DNA of 64,000 bases from Pseudomonadota bacterium (GCA_963205295.1 CAUJIY010000025.1:1-64000); one strand, 5' to 3'. Numbered from the stretch's first letter, positions 36,895 to 48,117 are shown. Program-made: numbers and translations. The notes: generated by a model not told the origin, from the sequence alone.

Positions 36895-37776
36895 TTACAC
36901 CACGTTGTTGCCGTAGCGGCGCAACCGGTAGCCGTTGTCCGCAAGGCCAAGCAGGGCCAGGGCCAGCAGTTCCAGCGCCGCCAGGGCCGGGACCAGTGCC
37001 AGCGGCAGGTATACCGCGACCGGCCACAGCCGCGGCCAGCCGCGACGGGCCCCGTGCCAGTGCAGGACGGCGAGCCCCTGCACCACGAAGCCCAGCCCCA
37101 GAACGAGCAACAGGTCGTCCACCAGCGGGCGCAGGCCCGTCAGCAGCAACAGACCCACCACGCCGGCAATGCCGCCGAGCACCCGACCCATGCGCAGGGC
37201 CTGGAACTCGTCGGCGAAGCGCCGTCCATCCCGGGCCCCGGCCCACCAGCTGCCGAGGAACAATGCCCCCAGGGCGCTGCCTACGGCGCTGGCCGACATC
37301 ATCCCCGTCATCAGCTGCGCCGCTTCCGGCACCAGATCGTCAGCTCCCAGCTCCAGTCCGAGCGCGCGGGCGCGATCGACGAGATCCACCAGCACGCTTT
37401 CCCAGTAGGCCTGTGGATCCCGGCTCCAGGCCGTGAAAGCCACCACGGCAACGAAGCCGAGCAACACCGCCGACTGCACCGCCAGGTCGAGAGAACCGAC
37501 CCGGCGCAGCTGTCCGAGCATTGCCGCCAGACCCCAGGTCAGGGCTGCACCCAGACCAATCTGCATCCAGAATCCGCCGCTGGCAGCAGTCAGGATCGCA
37601 AGCAGGGCGGCGGCCGCGATGCCGTCCGTGATGGCCACGCGGAATCCCTGCGTGGTCGCCGTCGACACGGCAATCGCCGCACTCACGATAGCCAGCAGCG
37701 GCAGCGGGAACAGCAGCGCCATCAGCGCTATACGTGGCCCACGCCGGTCCAGCAACCAAGCGTTCGCGCCCGCCAT
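36895..37776 (-). CDS. DUF2232/YybS-like polytopic membrane protein
   Basis: 293 aa with about eight hydrophobic segments and few charged loops. It resembles the DUF2232 (YybS) family, which in many gammaproteobacteria lies between rpsR and rplI as here. The molecular function is unknown. The ATG at 37776 fits the start of the first hydrophobic region. The family call rests on topology and position more than on a motif. Confidence 0.65.
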   Translation of the reverse strand: MAGANAWLLDRRGPRIALMALLFPLPLLAIVSAAIAVSTATTQGFRVAITDGIAAAALLAILTAASGGFWMQIGLGAALTWGLAAMLGQLRRVGSLDLAVQSAVLLGFVAVVAFTAWSRDPQAYWESVLVDLVDRARALGLELGADDLVPEAAQLMTGMMSASAVGSALGALFLGSWWAGARDGRRFADEFQALRMGRVLGGIAGVVGLLLLTGLRPLVDDLLLVLGLGFVVQGLAVLHWHGARRGWPRLWPVAVYLPLALVPALAALELLALALLGLADNGYRLRRYGNNVV

Positions 37777-37830
37777 GACTCCCCGTGGACCCTGGACAGG
37801 CCGGATGGTCCGCCTGCCCGCTGCGGCCCG

Positions 37831-38055
37831 TCAGTGCTTGTCCGTGTAGGGCAGCAACGCGAGGTAGCGGGCCCGCTTCACCGCCAGCGTCAGCTGGCGC
37901 TGGTAGCCGGCTCCGGTGCCGGTGATCCGGCTCGGGACGATCTTGCCGGTCTCGGTCACGTACTGGCGCAGCGTCTCGAGATCCTTGTAATCGATCTCCT
38001 TGACGCCTTCGGCGGAAAACTTGCAGAACTTGCGACGCCTGAAAAAACGACTCAT
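37831..38055 (-). CDS. rpsR: 30S ribosomal protein S18
   Basis: 74 aa. [22 protein letters not shown] and the [30 protein letters not shown] block are diagnostic. Basic N-terminus [10 protein letters not shown]. It pairs with S6, encoded 33 bases upstream. Confidence 0.99.
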   Translation of the reverse strand: MSRFFRRRKFCKFSAEGVKEIDYKDLETLRQYVTETGKIVPSRITGTGAGYQRQLTLAVKRARYLALLPYTDKH

Positions 38056-38088
38056 CTGGAATAACTCCCCGCAGGTCCGGCGCGGCCG

Positions 38089-38505
38089 CTAAGCGGCGCC
38101 AGCTGCCGACTCCTCGATTGGTTCCTGCTCGGCCGGGCGCACCGGCTCGGCGGTGGCCTTGCCGGCGGACTCGCGCGAGTCGTCCTCGGCGCCGCGGGCA
38201 AGGAACGAAGGCTCCGTGATCGCCTCGTCACGACGCATGACGAGATGGCGAAGCACGGCATCACTGAACCGGAACGCGTCGATCAGCTCATCGAGCGTGG
38301 CCTTGCCGCATTCGACATTGAGCAGGACGTAGTGGGCCTTGTGGACCTTGGCGATGGTATGGGCAAGCTGGCGTCGGCCCCAGTCCTCCAGTCGATGGAC
38401 GGTGCCACCGCCTGCCGCGACGAGGCTCTTGTAGCGCTCGATCATGGCAGGCACCTGCTCGCTCTGGTCCGGATGAACCAGAAACACGATCTCGTAGTGC
38501 CTCAT
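38089..38505 (-). CDS. rpsF: 30S ribosomal protein S6
   Basis: 138 aa. [18 protein letters not shown] is the family start. The ferredoxin-like domain includes [10 protein letters not shown], and the [23 protein letters not shown] segment follows. An acidic, Glu/Ala-rich C-terminal tail (about 100-138) is where RimK adds glutamates in other species. The ATG follows AGGGAG. A promoter precedes it. Confidence 0.98.
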   Translation of the reverse strand: MRHYEIVFLVHPDQSEQVPAMIERYKSLVAAGGGTVHRLEDWGRRQLAHTIAKVHKAHYVLLNVECGKATLDELIDAFRFSDAVLRHLVMRRDEAITEPSFLARGAEDDSRESAGKATAEPVRPAEQEPIEESAAGAA

Positions 38506-38520
38506 TGTTGCTCCCTGTGG

Positions 38521-38549
38521 GTTACAGCCACCCGCATGCGGTGTGGCAA
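38521..38549 (-). promoter_or_regulatory. Predicted rpsF promoter
   Basis: On the minus strand TTGCCA (38549-38544) and TGTAAC (38526-38521) have a 17-base spacer, which contains the palindrome CCGCATGCGG. The start codon is about 16 bases beyond the -10. It would let the ribosomal genes be transcribed independently of rnr-rlmB. Confidence 0.45.
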
Positions 38550-38599
38550 GGAGTTTTCGGCAGCAGCGTCTGACGCCGCTCCCGACAGGACGCGGCATC

Positions 38600-39358
38600 C
38601 TACCGGACACCCACCCCGGCTGCAAGGCGCTGGCGGGCCGCCTCGAACAGGCAGACACCAGCAGCAACCGCCACGTTCAGGCTCTCGACGGCACCGGCCA
38701 TTGGGATACGGACCAGCTGGTCACAGCGCTCCCGGGTCAGGCGGCGCATGCCCTCGCCCTCGGCACCGAGGATGAGGGCCACCGGCCCGGCCAGGTTGCA
38801 TTCGAATATGGTCGTCGGGGCAGCTTCGTCCGTACCGACCAGGTGCACTCCGGCGCCGGCGAGGAATTCGAGGAATCGCGCCAGATTACCCACCTCGGCC
38901 AGCGGCTGACTCTCCACCGCCCCGCAGGCTACCTTGCTCACCACCGGCGTTATGCCCACGTTGCGGTTGCGGGCCGTTACGACGAGATCGACGCCGGCGG
39001 CATCGGCCGTCCGCAGCAGTGCGCCGAAATTGCGCGGGTCCTGGATACCGTCGAGCACAAGCAGCAACGGTCGCTCGAGCCCCAGGACCGCATCGTGCGC
39101 CTCGCGCTCGGACAGGCTCGCACTGCCGCTGACACGCGCCGCGACCCCCTGGTGCTTTTCGGTTCCGGTCAGGCGGTGCAGTTCTGCCGCCGGGCAGCGC
39201 TCGATCGGCACGGTGCTGCGTTCGAGTTCGGCCGCCAGGCGTCCGAGCCGTTTCGGGCCAAGGTCATCCTGCAGGTACACGCGAGCGGCCCGGCCGCGCA
39301 GCAGAGCCTGGCGGACGGCCTGCATGCCGTAGGCGATGCGCGCCGGTGCGGCCACCAT
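38600..39358 (-). CDS. rlmB: 23S rRNA (guanosine2251-2'-O)-methyltransferase
   Basis: 252 aa. The N-terminal substrate-binding domain ([13 protein letters not shown]) precedes a SPOUT domain with [33 protein letters not shown] and [18 protein letters not shown]. It methylates G2251 in the peptidyl-transferase loop. The ATG at 39358 overlaps the rnr stop (TGATG); a GTG three bases upstream is also possible. Confidence 0.96.
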   Translation of the reverse strand: MVAAPARIAYGMQAVRQALLRGRAARVYLQDDLGPKRLGRLAAELERSTVPIERCPAAELHRLTGTEKHQGVAARVSGSASLSEREAHDAVLGLERPLLLVLDGIQDPRNFGALLRTADAAGVDLVVTARNRNVGITPVVSKVACGAVESQPLAEVGNLARFLEFLAGAGVHLVGTDEAAPTTIFECNLAGPVALILGAEGEGMRRLTRERCDQLVRIPMAGAVESLNVAVAAGVCLFEAARQRLAAGVGVR

Positions 39359-41598
39359 CACCGCCGCCGCCGGTTGCGGGACTCGCGGGCAGCACCGCGC
39401 GCCTGTGGCCGCACTGCACCCGGCTGCGGCTCGAGTGCGAGATCGATCTTCGCGTTGTCGACATCGACCCGCACGATCCGGACGCGCAGCCGATCACCGA
39501 GGCCGAAACTGTGCCCGGTGCGCTCCCCTTCGAGCCGCAGGCCGCCATGGCGCAGGTGGAAGTAGTCGTGCCCGAGGCCCGTGATGTGGACCAGGCCATC
39601 GAGGTTCATGTCCGCCAGGGTCACGAACAGGCCGAAGTGCGTGACACCGGTCACCACACCGTCGAACAGGTCGCCGACGTGGTCGCGCGCATAGATGCAC
39701 TTATAGCGCGCTTCCACGTGCCGCGCAGCTTCCTCGGCGCGCCGCTCCCGGGTCGATGACACCTTGCCCAGGTGCTCCATGGTGGCAGCATCGTAGGCAA
39801 AACCACCCGGCTTGCCCCGGTCGAGCACGTGGCCGATGCCGCGGTGGACCAGCAGGTCCGGGTAACGGCGTATCGGTGACGTGAAATGGGTGTACACCGG
39901 CAGCGCGAGACCGAAGTGCCCGATGTTCCCGGGTTGATACACGGCTTGTGCCATCGTACGCAGGACACTGGTGGCGAGCATCGGATAGTCAGGCCGGTCC
40001 TGCAGCGCGACGAGAATCTGGTTGAGGTCGCGCGTGCGCTGGCGTGCCTGTGCCGTCACCTTCACGCCAAGCGCCTGGAGCATGAGCCGCAGGATCTCGA
40101 ACTTCTCCTCGTCCGGGCCGTCATGCACCCGGTAGAGCGTCGGCAGGCGGTGGCGACGCAGGAACCGGCCCGCCTGGACATTGGCGGCGATCATGCATTC
40201 CTCGATCAGCCGGTGCGCATCATTGCGCCGGCGCAAGCCGATGCGCTCGATGTGCCCGTTGCTGCCGAGTTCGATCTTCGTTTCCGGCAGTTCCATGTCG
40301 AGCGCGCCGCGCCTGGCACGCGCGCGTGCCAGTCCGGTGTAAACCCCGTAGAGGTTGGCGATCACCGGCAGGACCTGCTGCAACCGCGCGCGTGATTCCG
40401 CATGACCGTCACGCGCTGCCTGGACGTCGTCGTAGACCAGGCGCTGGCGCGAGCGCATCACGCCACGATAGAACGTGGCGTCGCGCACCTCGCCGTCACG
40501 TCCGACCTGCATGTCGCAGACCATGCACAGCCGGTCGACCTGCGGATTGAGCGAGCACAGCCCGTTCGACAACTGCTCGGGCAGCATCGGCACCACGCGG
40601 TCGGGGAAATAGGCCGAGGTGCCGCGGTTTGCCGCTTCCTCGTCCAGGGCGTCGCCACGCCGGACGTAGTGCGATACGTCGGCGATCGCCACCACCAGCC
40701 GCCAGCCGCTGCCGACCGGCTCGGCGAAGACAGCATCGTCGAAGTCGCGCGCGTCCGCGCCGTCGATCGTGACCAGCGGCATATCGCGCAGGTCACGCCG
40801 GCCGGCCTTGTCGGACTCGCGCACCTCACTACCCCACGCGGCCGCGGCCTGTCGGGTCTGCGCGGGCCACGTTGCGGGCAGTCCGAATATCTCCAGGGCC
40901 GCATCCGTCGCGACCGCCGGATCCTCTTCGGGGTTGCCAAGCAGCCGCAGCACCTTGCCCTGGGCCTCGCGCGTGGCGCTCGGCCAGGTGATGATCTCGA
41001 TCTTCACGAACTGACCGGGCTCGGCTGCAGCCCGGTAATGGTCGGGAATGATGTAGTGGCGGGCCGACTTCCCCGCTTCGACGACATAACCGACGCCATG
41101 CTCGCGCACGTAGCGGCCCACCACCGCCTGCTTGCCACGCGCAAGGATCTCGACGACCGCGCCTGCGCGACGCCCACGCGGTCCGCCGCCCACCAGACGC
41201 ACGGCGACGCGATCGCCATCGAGCAGCGGGCGCATTTCGGGGGCTGACAGGTAGACGTCCTCGCCGCCGGCATCGGGCACGAGGAAACCGAAGCCGTCCC
41301 GGTGCGCTGACACCACGCCGATGACCACGGCATCGAGCTTCTCGACGAGGCAGTACTCATCGCGCCTGTTGCACAACAGCCGGCCGGCGGCGGTCAGCTG
41401 CTGCAGGCGGCGGGCGAGTTCCTGACGACGCCGGGCATCGCGCAGGGTCAGTCGCGCGGCCAGATCGTCGAGCGTCGCGGGGACGCCGAGCGCCCTCAGC
41501 GCCGCGATGATGCTCTCGTGGTCGGGTACCGGGTGGCGGTAGGTGGCGGGCGCCTTCGGCCGCCGGGCGCCATGGGCAGGTCGCTTGCGCTCAGGCAA
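39358..41598 (-). CDS. rnr: Ribonuclease R
   Basis: 746 aa. A winged-helix-like N-terminus and cold-shock domains precede the RNB catalytic domain, with TIDGADARDFDDAVFAE carrying the metal-binding Asp cluster and the HFTSPIRRYPDLLVHR motif. An S1 domain follows (LFDGVVTGVTHFGLFVTLADM), then a basic tail rich in Arg. It degrades structured RNA 3'-5'. Length is shorter than the 813 aa of E. coli. The start is a TTG at 41598 with no strong ribosome-binding site, so the N-terminus is uncertain. It is divergent from tRNA-Leu. Confidence 0.94.
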   Translation of the reverse strand: MPERKRPAHGARRPKAPATYRHPVPDHESIIAALRALGVPATLDDLAARLTLRDARRRQELARRLQQLTAAGRLLCNRRDEYCLVEKLDAVVIGVVSAHRDGFGFLVPDAGGEDVYLSAPEMRPLLDGDRVAVRLVGGGPRGRRAGAVVEILARGKQAVVGRYVREHGVGYVVEAGKSARHYIIPDHYRAAAEPGQFVKIEIITWPSATREAQGKVLRLLGNPEEDPAVATDAALEIFGLPATWPAQTRQAAAAWGSEVRESDKAGRRDLRDMPLVTIDGADARDFDDAVFAEPVGSGWRLVVAIADVSHYVRRGDALDEEAANRGTSAYFPDRVVPMLPEQLSNGLCSLNPQVDRLCMVCDMQVGRDGEVRDATFYRGVMRSRQRLVYDDVQAARDGHAESRARLQQVLPVIANLYGVYTGLARARARRGALDMELPETKIELGSNGHIERIGLRRRNDAHRLIEECMIAANVQAGRFLRRHRLPTLYRVHDGPDEEKFEILRLMLQALGVKVTAQARQRTRDLNQILVALQDRPDYPMLATSVLRTMAQAVYQPGNIGHFGLALPVYTHFTSPIRRYPDLLVHRGIGHVLDRGKPGGFAYDAATMEHLGKVSSTRERRAEEAARHVEARYKCIYARDHVGDLFDGVVTGVTHFGLFVTLADMNLDGLVHITGLGHDYFHLRHGGLRLEGERTGHSFGLGDRLRVRIVRVDVDNAKIDLALEPQPGAVRPQARGAARESRNRRRR

Positions 41599-41627
41599 TG
41601 CAGTTCATCGTGGCACGGGACATTTCA

Positions 41628-41656
41628 TTGACAAGCATACAGGCTGCCATTAAATT
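41628..41656 (+). promoter_or_regulatory. Promoter of tRNA-Leu
   Basis: A consensus TTGACA (41628-41633), a 17-base spacer and TAAATT (41651-41656). The tRNA begins 28 bases after the -10. One of the strongest promoter matches in the window. Confidence 0.8.
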
Positions 41657-41684
41657 CCCGCCACTCTCGAGACCGGCCCCCTGT

Positions 41685-41769
41685 GCCCAGGTGGCGGAAT
41701 TGGTAGACGCGCTGGTTTCAGGTACCAGTGGAGCGATCCGTGGAGGTTCGAGTCCTCTCCTGGGCACCA
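41685..41769 (+). tRNA. tRNA-Leu(CAG)
   Basis: Acceptor GCCCAGG pairs with CCTGGGC, followed by discriminator A and an encoded CCA. The anticodon stem-loop CTGGT-TTCAGGT-ACCAG gives anticodon CAG, reading CUG. The variable arm and GGTTCGAGTCC T-loop are present. CUG is expected to be the dominant Leu codon in this GC-rich genome. Confidence 0.97.
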
Positions 41770-41788
41770 TCCGGACGGCGCGTCTGCC

Positions 41789-42229
41789 TCAACGCTCCGC
41801 CTCGTCGACCTCGACCTGTCCGCTCGCGCGGCGCTTCCATACGCCCCAGGACATGCCGACGGCAAGCAGCACAGCCACGCACACCAGCACGATCCACTGC
41901 AGCGCACCCGCCGAAGCGACATCCACGACGTTGAATTCCACCAGCACCCACACCAGGGTGCCGAGAAATATGCTGCCGAGCACGAGACCGAGCACGCCCA
42001 GCGATGCCCATGCCGTGCGCAGGAACACGATCCAGCCGATGAGCAGCGCCACGCCCGCAAGCGCATGGAGCGCACCGGCCTGATCAGTCTCGAGCGCACG
42101 CCGCAGCCAGTGTACGAAAGACAGCCCGGTGGGATTGTAGGTAAGCAGCACGAGCAGCAGCGCCGCCGCAAACCGGAGCAGGAATCCAGGCAGAAAAGCC
42201 CCGTCACCGCTGTCGTTTCGATCCACCAT
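41789..42229 (-). CDS. Small four-helix membrane protein, DUF6524-like
   Basis: 146 aa with four hydrophobic segments. LLRFAAALLLVLLTYNPTGLSFVHWL resembles the N-terminus of the DUF6524 family. The end is charged (KRRASGQVEVDEAER). Function unknown. It stands alone on the minus strand, 19 bases from the end of tRNA-Leu in convergent orientation, and follows no operon partner closely (DUF6279 ends 41 bases away, upstream on the same strand). The family name is from memory of the motif only. Confidence 0.6.
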   Translation of the reverse strand: MVDRNDSGDGAFLPGFLLRFAAALLLVLLTYNPTGLSFVHWLRRALETDQAGALHALAGVALLIGWIVFLRTAWASLGVLGLVLGSIFLGTLVWVLVEFNVVDVASAGALQWIVLVCVAVLLAVGMSWGVWKRRASGQVEVDEAER

Positions 42230-42270
42230 GCTGCCTCCCTTCCCGCACGCCCCGATACCGTCGCGGCATG

Positions 42271-43164
42271 TTATCCGACCTCACCCAGCTGCTGCAGGTC
42301 GCGTGCGTACTCACGGAACTTGTCGCGCAGCCGCACACGCTGTTTCCCGCCAAAGCCAGCGCTCAGCCCGGCAAGCGTACCCAGGACCACGGCACGGTTG
42401 TCCGTGACCTGCCGCCGGTAGTCGGGCGGATCGAACTGGTTCGGGTCGAGCGCCAGGTCGAGAAGTGCCGCGGCCATGACCGGCCCGGACGGTGGGGCTG
42501 CCAGCAGGCCGAGGAAACGTTCCTGCCAGAGTCTGCGGCGGTCGAGCCACGACACGGCCACATCGTGCATCGGCGCCAGGCCGGCAGCGACAAATGCCCG
42601 CTGACCGGCGTCGAGCCGGCCGACAAACCGCTGCAGCACCCGCAGTGCCGCCTTCGTGCGGCGCGTGGCGCGCCGTTCGGCTGTTTCGCCCGCATACTCT
42701 TCCCAGAGTTCGTCGTTGCCTTCCGCCAGCCCCTCACGCAGCTGCGCCACCTGCCCGGGCGACAGGGAAAGCAGCAGCGGTACCGCAGCCGGAACAACCT
42801 GGCGCAGGACGTCGTCGAACAACTCAACCGAGCGCTGGTAGTACCGCTCGAGGTCGACCGCTGTCACCGGCTCATCGGCCGCGGCAGCGAATTCCTCCAG
42901 CAACGCGACGTACCGGGGCAATTGGGTCTGGCGGTGCCAGTGCAACGATTGCCGTACGAGCCGGCGCAACTCCGCTTCCTGCTGCTCGTCGAGGGTCACC
43001 AGCCCGCCGACATACCAGGACACGACCCAGTCGATGCGATCGTAGACGAACCCGGCCATGCAGCCGGTGAGTACCGCCAGCGCCACCAGCGCGATGAGCG
43101 CACCGCGCCAGCCGCGCTGCGCGCCGCAAGCGGGACCCGGACGGCGGGACGCAGCGCGGGACAT
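42271..43164 (-). CDS. DUF6279-like lipoprotein
   Basis: 297 aa. The lipoprotein signal ends VLTGC (Cys35). YDRIDWVVSWYVGGLVTLDEQQEAELRR directly after it matches the start of the DUF6279 family. The rest is helical with WHRQTQLPRYVALLEEF and many Arg/Glu pairs. Function unknown; probably at the outer membrane facing the periplasm. The start at 43164 lies 7 bases after purA, so it is likely cotranscribed with it. Confidence 0.7.
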   Translation of the reverse strand: MSRAASRRPGPACGAQRGWRGALIALVALAVLTGCMAGFVYDRIDWVVSWYVGGLVTLDEQQEAELRRLVRQSLHWHRQTQLPRYVALLEEFAAAADEPVTAVDLERYYQRSVELFDDVLRQVVPAAVPLLLSLSPGQVAQLREGLAEGNDELWEEYAGETAERRATRRTKAALRVLQRFVGRLDAGQRAFVAAGLAPMHDVAVSWLDRRRLWQERFLGLLAAPPSGPVMAAALLDLALDPNQFDPPDYRRQVTDNRAVVLGTLAGLSAGFGGKQRVRLRDKFREYARDLQQLGEVG

Positions 43165-43171
43165 CCGGGTG

Positions 43172-44512
<1,341 letters not shown>

Positions 44513-44710
44513 TCAGGCCGCGCTGCGCACCGCCAGCAGCAGGGTGAGCCCGGCGAGGAGCACCGCAAGTCCGATCATCCGCAGCTGTCCGTCGCTCAGC
44601 TGTCCGAGTTGCGCCAGACCCCGGCGCCAGCCCGATGGGCTGACGAACGGGAGGAGCCCCTCGATGACCAGGTACAGGGCAAATGCCGCCAGCAGGTCAC
44701 CCCAAGCCAT
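44513..44710 (-). CDS. DUF2065 small membrane protein (YjeT-like)
   Basis: 65 aa with two hydrophobic segments: LLAAFALYLVIEGLLPFVSP and IGLAVLLAGLTLLLAV. The EGLLPF...P...WR pattern and its place between hflC and purA match the YjeT/DUF2065 family of E. coli. Function unknown. Confidence 0.9.
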   Translation of the reverse strand: MAWGDLLAAFALYLVIEGLLPFVSPSGWRRGLAQLGQLSDGQLRMIGLAVLLAGLTLLLAVRSAA

Positions 44711-44744
44711 GAGCCCGACCCCTCCCGAGCGACGCGCGCAGGCG

Positions 44745-45614
44745 TCAGCGCTTGCCTTCTGCGTCGCGCAGATAACGGAAGAAGTCGCCCTTGGAATCGA
44801 GGACCATCAGGTCATTCGACTGGCCGAGGGACCGCTTGTACGCAGATATGCTGCGGTAGAAAGCAAAGAAATCGGCGTTGCGGCGGTAGGCGTCTGCATA
44901 AGTCCGCGCCGCCGCCGCATCGCCCTCGCCGCGCAACTTCTCGGCATCGCGGTACGCGGTGGCAATGATCACCGTGCGCTGACGATCTGCGTCGGCGCGG
45001 ATCTGTTCAGCGCTCTCGGCGCCTTGGGCACGAAGTTCCGCGGCCACACGGGCCCGTTCCTGGCGCATGCGGTTGAACACCGAGTCGCTGACTTCGTCGG
45101 AAAACTCGATGCGCTTGACGCGAACGTCGACGATTTCAATGCCGAGCGAAGCAGCCTCGGCACGGGCATTGCTCAGCATGGCATCGAGCAGTTCGCGCCG
45201 TTCGGCGGCCACCACCTGCGGCACCGTGCGCTTGGCGAACTCGCCGCGGATCCCCGCTTTCATGATTTCGAGCAGGCGCTGTGAGGCCAGCGATTCGTTG
45301 CCGCCGCTCGACCGGTAGTACTCCCCGACATTCGTGATGCGCCACTTGACGAAAAAGTCGACCAGCAGGTTCTTCTTCTCGGCCGTCAGGAACTGCTCCT
45401 GCGGAGTGTTGTTGGTCAGGATGCGCCGCGGGTACTTCTCGACGTTGTTGACCAGCGGGATCATGAAGTGCAGCCCGGGCTTGTAGTCGGTCTCGACGAT
45501 CTCGCCGAAGCGGAACTTGACGGCCAAGTCGCGCTCGTCGACGGTAAACACCGACATGGCGACCAGGACCAGTGCCACGCCGATGATGGCCAGGACTGCC
45601 GGTTGCGGTTTCAT
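44745..45614 (-). CDS. hflC: SPFH protein HflC, FtsH modulator
   Basis: 289 aa. One N-terminal membrane segment precedes the SPFH domain with FTVDERDLAVKFRFGEI and the typical YKPGLHFMIPLVNNVEKYPRRI. It forms a cage with HflK around FtsH. The ATG at 45614 overlaps the hflK stop (TGATG) and follows GGAGG by 8 bases. The C-terminus FFRYLRDAEGKR is conserved. Confidence 0.97.
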   Translation of the reverse strand: MKPQPAVLAIIGVALVLVAMSVFTVDERDLAVKFRFGEIVETDYKPGLHFMIPLVNNVEKYPRRILTNNTPQEQFLTAEKKNLLVDFFVKWRITNVGEYYRSSGGNESLASQRLLEIMKAGIRGEFAKRTVPQVVAAERRELLDAMLSNARAEAASLGIEIVDVRVKRIEFSDEVSDSVFNRMRQERARVAAELRAQGAESAEQIRADADRQRTVIIATAYRDAEKLRGEGDAAAARTYADAYRRNADFFAFYRSISAYKRSLGQSNDLMVLDSKGDFFRYLRDAEGKR

Positions 45615-46783
45615 CAACGATCCTCCCTGTTGCGCAGGGCTTCGCGACCACGGATGGCCGTGGCCTCGATTTCCGCGGCTGGCTCGGCCGCCTGGGGTGC
45701 GGGTGCCGGCCGTGCACTGCCGGTGCCGCCCGCCGCCGGCACACGATTCTCGAGCAGCTTGTCGACCGGCAGGTAGATCATGTTGCCGCTGCCGCTGGCA
45801 TCGAGCAGGACCTTGTTCGTGCGGGACATGACATCCTCGACCGCCTCGATGTAGAGGCGTTCGCGCGTGACCGCCGGGGCGCGCTCATACTCGGCCAGCA
45901 GCGCCTCGAAGCGGGCGGCCTCACCCACGGCATCCGCGGTGACGCGCGCCTTGTACGCTTCTGCCTCGGCGAGGCGACGCGCAGCTTCACCGCGCGCCCG
46001 GGGCAGCACGCCATTGGCATAGGCCTCGGCCTCGAAGGCGAGCCGTTCACGATCCTCGCGCGCCTTGATCGCGTCCTGGACCGCAGCATCGACCTGGTCG
46101 GGAAAATTGACGTCCTGCAGGTTCACCTTGGTGACGCGGATGCCGGCGCCATACTCATCGAGGGTCGCCTGGATCAGTTCCTCGGTCTGCAGGGTGATCT
46201 CGCCGCGGCCTTCGCCGAGGGCAAAATCCATCTTGTTCTTGCCGATGATCTCGCGGATGGCGCTCTCGGTCACGTCGGCGATCGTGCCCTCCGGATCGCG
46301 CACATTGAAGAGATACTTGCCCGCGTCGGCCTTCTGGTACTGGACCACGACATCGACGTCGACGATGTTTTCGTCTGCCGTCAACATCCGGGTCTGCTTG
46401 TTGAACGGGCTGATCTCGCTGACGTTGACCACTTCCACCCGTTCGATCGGCCAGGGCAGGTGCCAGCGCAGTCCCGGCATCGTCGTTGCCTTGTACTTGC
46501 CGAACTGCAGGACCACGCCCTGCTCCGCGTCGTCGACCCGGTACAGGCCGGTCAGGACCCAGCCAATGGCGACGAGGGCGACGATGCCCCAGATGCCGGC
46601 GGCACCGGGCCCGGACGGCGTCTGCGCCGGTGTCCGCGGACCCCCGCGGCCGCCGCGCATGAGGCGCGCGAACTTCTGCTGCAGATCGCGGACCAGCCGG
46701 TCCAGGTCCGGTGGACCCTGGCGGTCGCCGCCGCTGCCGCGATCCCACGGATTGCGGCCGTTACCCGATTCATTCCACGCCAT
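45614..46783 (-). CDS. hflK: SPFH protein HflK, FtsH modulator
   Basis: 389 aa. A Gly/Pro-rich N-terminal tail (MAWNESGNGRNPWDRG) is followed by one membrane segment (about 65-82) and the SPFH domain: YRVDDAEQGVVLQFGKYK, LMTADENIVDVDVVVQY-type block, and the long helix rich in Ala/Glu/Arg. Partner of HflC. ATG start, 8 bases after hflX. Confidence 0.97.
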   Translation of the reverse strand: MAWNESGNGRNPWDRGSGGDRQGPPDLDRLVRDLQQKFARLMRGGRGGPRTPAQTPSGPGAAGIWGIVALVAIGWVLTGLYRVDDAEQGVVLQFGKYKATTMPGLRWHLPWPIERVEVVNVSEISPFNKQTRMLTADENIVDVDVVVQYQKADAGKYLFNVRDPEGTIADVTESAIREIIGKNKMDFALGEGRGEITLQTEELIQATLDEYGAGIRVTKVNLQDVNFPDQVDAAVQDAIKAREDRERLAFEAEAYANGVLPRARGEAARRLAEAEAYKARVTADAVGEAARFEALLAEYERAPAVTRERLYIEAVEDVMSRTNKVLLDASGSGNMIYLPVDKLLENRVPAAGGTGSARPAPAPQAAEPAAEIEATAIRGREALRNREDR

Positions 46784-46791
46784 GGCCCGAG

Positions 46792-48117
46792 CTATCCCCT
46801 GCCAGTCTCAATCTGTCGCAGCGCCGCCTGGCCTTCCGGCGCCGCATCGGCCTGCAACTTCAGCCCTTCGGTGCGCTGCAGGCCCTGGAAGTCCGATCGT
46901 TCCATGTCAACCTCGATTTCCCACCCGCCGTCCGGCGCCACCTGCTCGCCACGCACGGCACCGCAGGCGAACAGCAGCGCACGCAATCGCGCCTCGGCGG
47001 CCGTCAGCCTGACCGTTCCACGGACGCGCTCGCGATACAGGAACTCCGCTATACAACCGAGCAGGAGATCGATTCCTTGGCCGGTCGCTGCGGAAAGCCA
47101 CACGCGCGACGGCATCCCGGTGTCGGCCCGGTCGACACGGGGCTCGACGCCGAGTATATCAGTCTTGTTGTAGACCTGAATTGCCGGCAACTGCGCTGCA
47201 CCGATATCGCCGAGCACCTTCTCGACCTGTTCGATGCGTTCGCGATGCGCGGGATCAGCCGCATCGATGACATGCAGCAGCAGCCGCGATTCCCGCGTTT
47301 CCTCCAGCGTCGACTCGAACGCCGCGATCAGCTCGTGCGGCAGGTCGCGCACGAACCCTACCGTGTCGGCCAGCACGATACGCCCGCCACCCGGAACCCC
47401 CACCGCACGCAGGGTCGGGTCCAGCGTCGCAAACAACTGGTCGGCCACCAGCGTGCCGGCATCGGTGAGGCGGTTGAACAGGGTCGACTTGCCGGCATTG
47501 GTGTAGCCGACCAGCGACACCACCGGCATGTCCTGGCGGCGGCGCTGGTGACGGGACAGGTCGCGATGCCGGGCCAGGCGGACCAGCCGTTCCTGCAGCT
47601 GGCGGATGCGCCGGGCCAGCAGGCGGCGATCGGTCTCGAGCTGGGTTTCGCCGGGTCCGCGCAGGCCGATGCCACCCTTCTGTCGCTCCAGGTGCGACCA
47701 GCCGCGGACCAGCCGTGTCGCCAGATGCTCGAGCTGGGCGAGTTCGACCTGCAGCTTGCCTTCGAAGGTTCGCGCCCGCTGCGCGAAGATGTCGAGAATC
47801 AGCCCCGCACGGTCGACCACGCGACGGCCGAGCTCCTTCTCGAGATTGCGCTCCTGCGCCGGCGACAGATGATGGTCGACCAGAACCAGCTCGGCCGCTG
47901 CGTCACTGGCGATCTGGCGGATCTGGGCCAGCTTGCCGGTCCCGATCAGGTAGCGGGGGTTGATATCCCGCAGCGGCGCATCGACGGTGGCAGCCACCTC
48001 GGCCCCTGCGGCGAGTGCCAGTGCCTCGAACTCCTGTTGCTCCTCGGGCAGCGGTGCACGACCCGAGCCGACATGCACCAGGACGGCGCGTTCACCGCGC
48101 TCCGGTCGTTCAAACAA
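46792..48117 (-). CDS. hflX: Ribosome-splitting GTPase HflX
   Basis: 441 aa. The N-terminal HflX domain has DINPRYLIGTGKLAQI and KLQVELAQLEHLATRLVRGW, and the coiled linker has KGGIGLRGPGETQLETD. The G domain has GYTNAGKST, DTVGF and NKTD. It rescues stalled ribosomes under stress. I chose the TTG at 48117 because it gives MFERPERGERAVLVHV, matching the E. coli start, and follows GGGAG. A TTG at 48165 would add 16 residues. Confidence 0.95.
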   Translation of the reverse strand: MFERPERGERAVLVHVGSGRAPLPEEQQEFEALALAAGAEVAATVDAPLRDINPRYLIGTGKLAQIRQIASDAAAELVLVDHHLSPAQERNLEKELGRRVVDRAGLILDIFAQRARTFEGKLQVELAQLEHLATRLVRGWSHLERQKGGIGLRGPGETQLETDRRLLARRIRQLQERLVRLARHRDLSRHQRRRQDMPVVSLVGYTNAGKSTLFNRLTDAGTLVADQLFATLDPTLRAVGVPGGGRIVLADTVGFVRDLPHELIAAFESTLEETRESRLLLHVIDAADPAHRERIEQVEKVLGDIGAAQLPAIQVYNKTDILGVEPRVDRADTGMPSRVWLSAATGQGIDLLLGCIAEFLYRERVRGTVRLTAAEARLRALLFACGAVRGEQVAPDGGWEIEVDMERSDFQGLQRTEGLKLQADAAPEGQAALRQIETGRG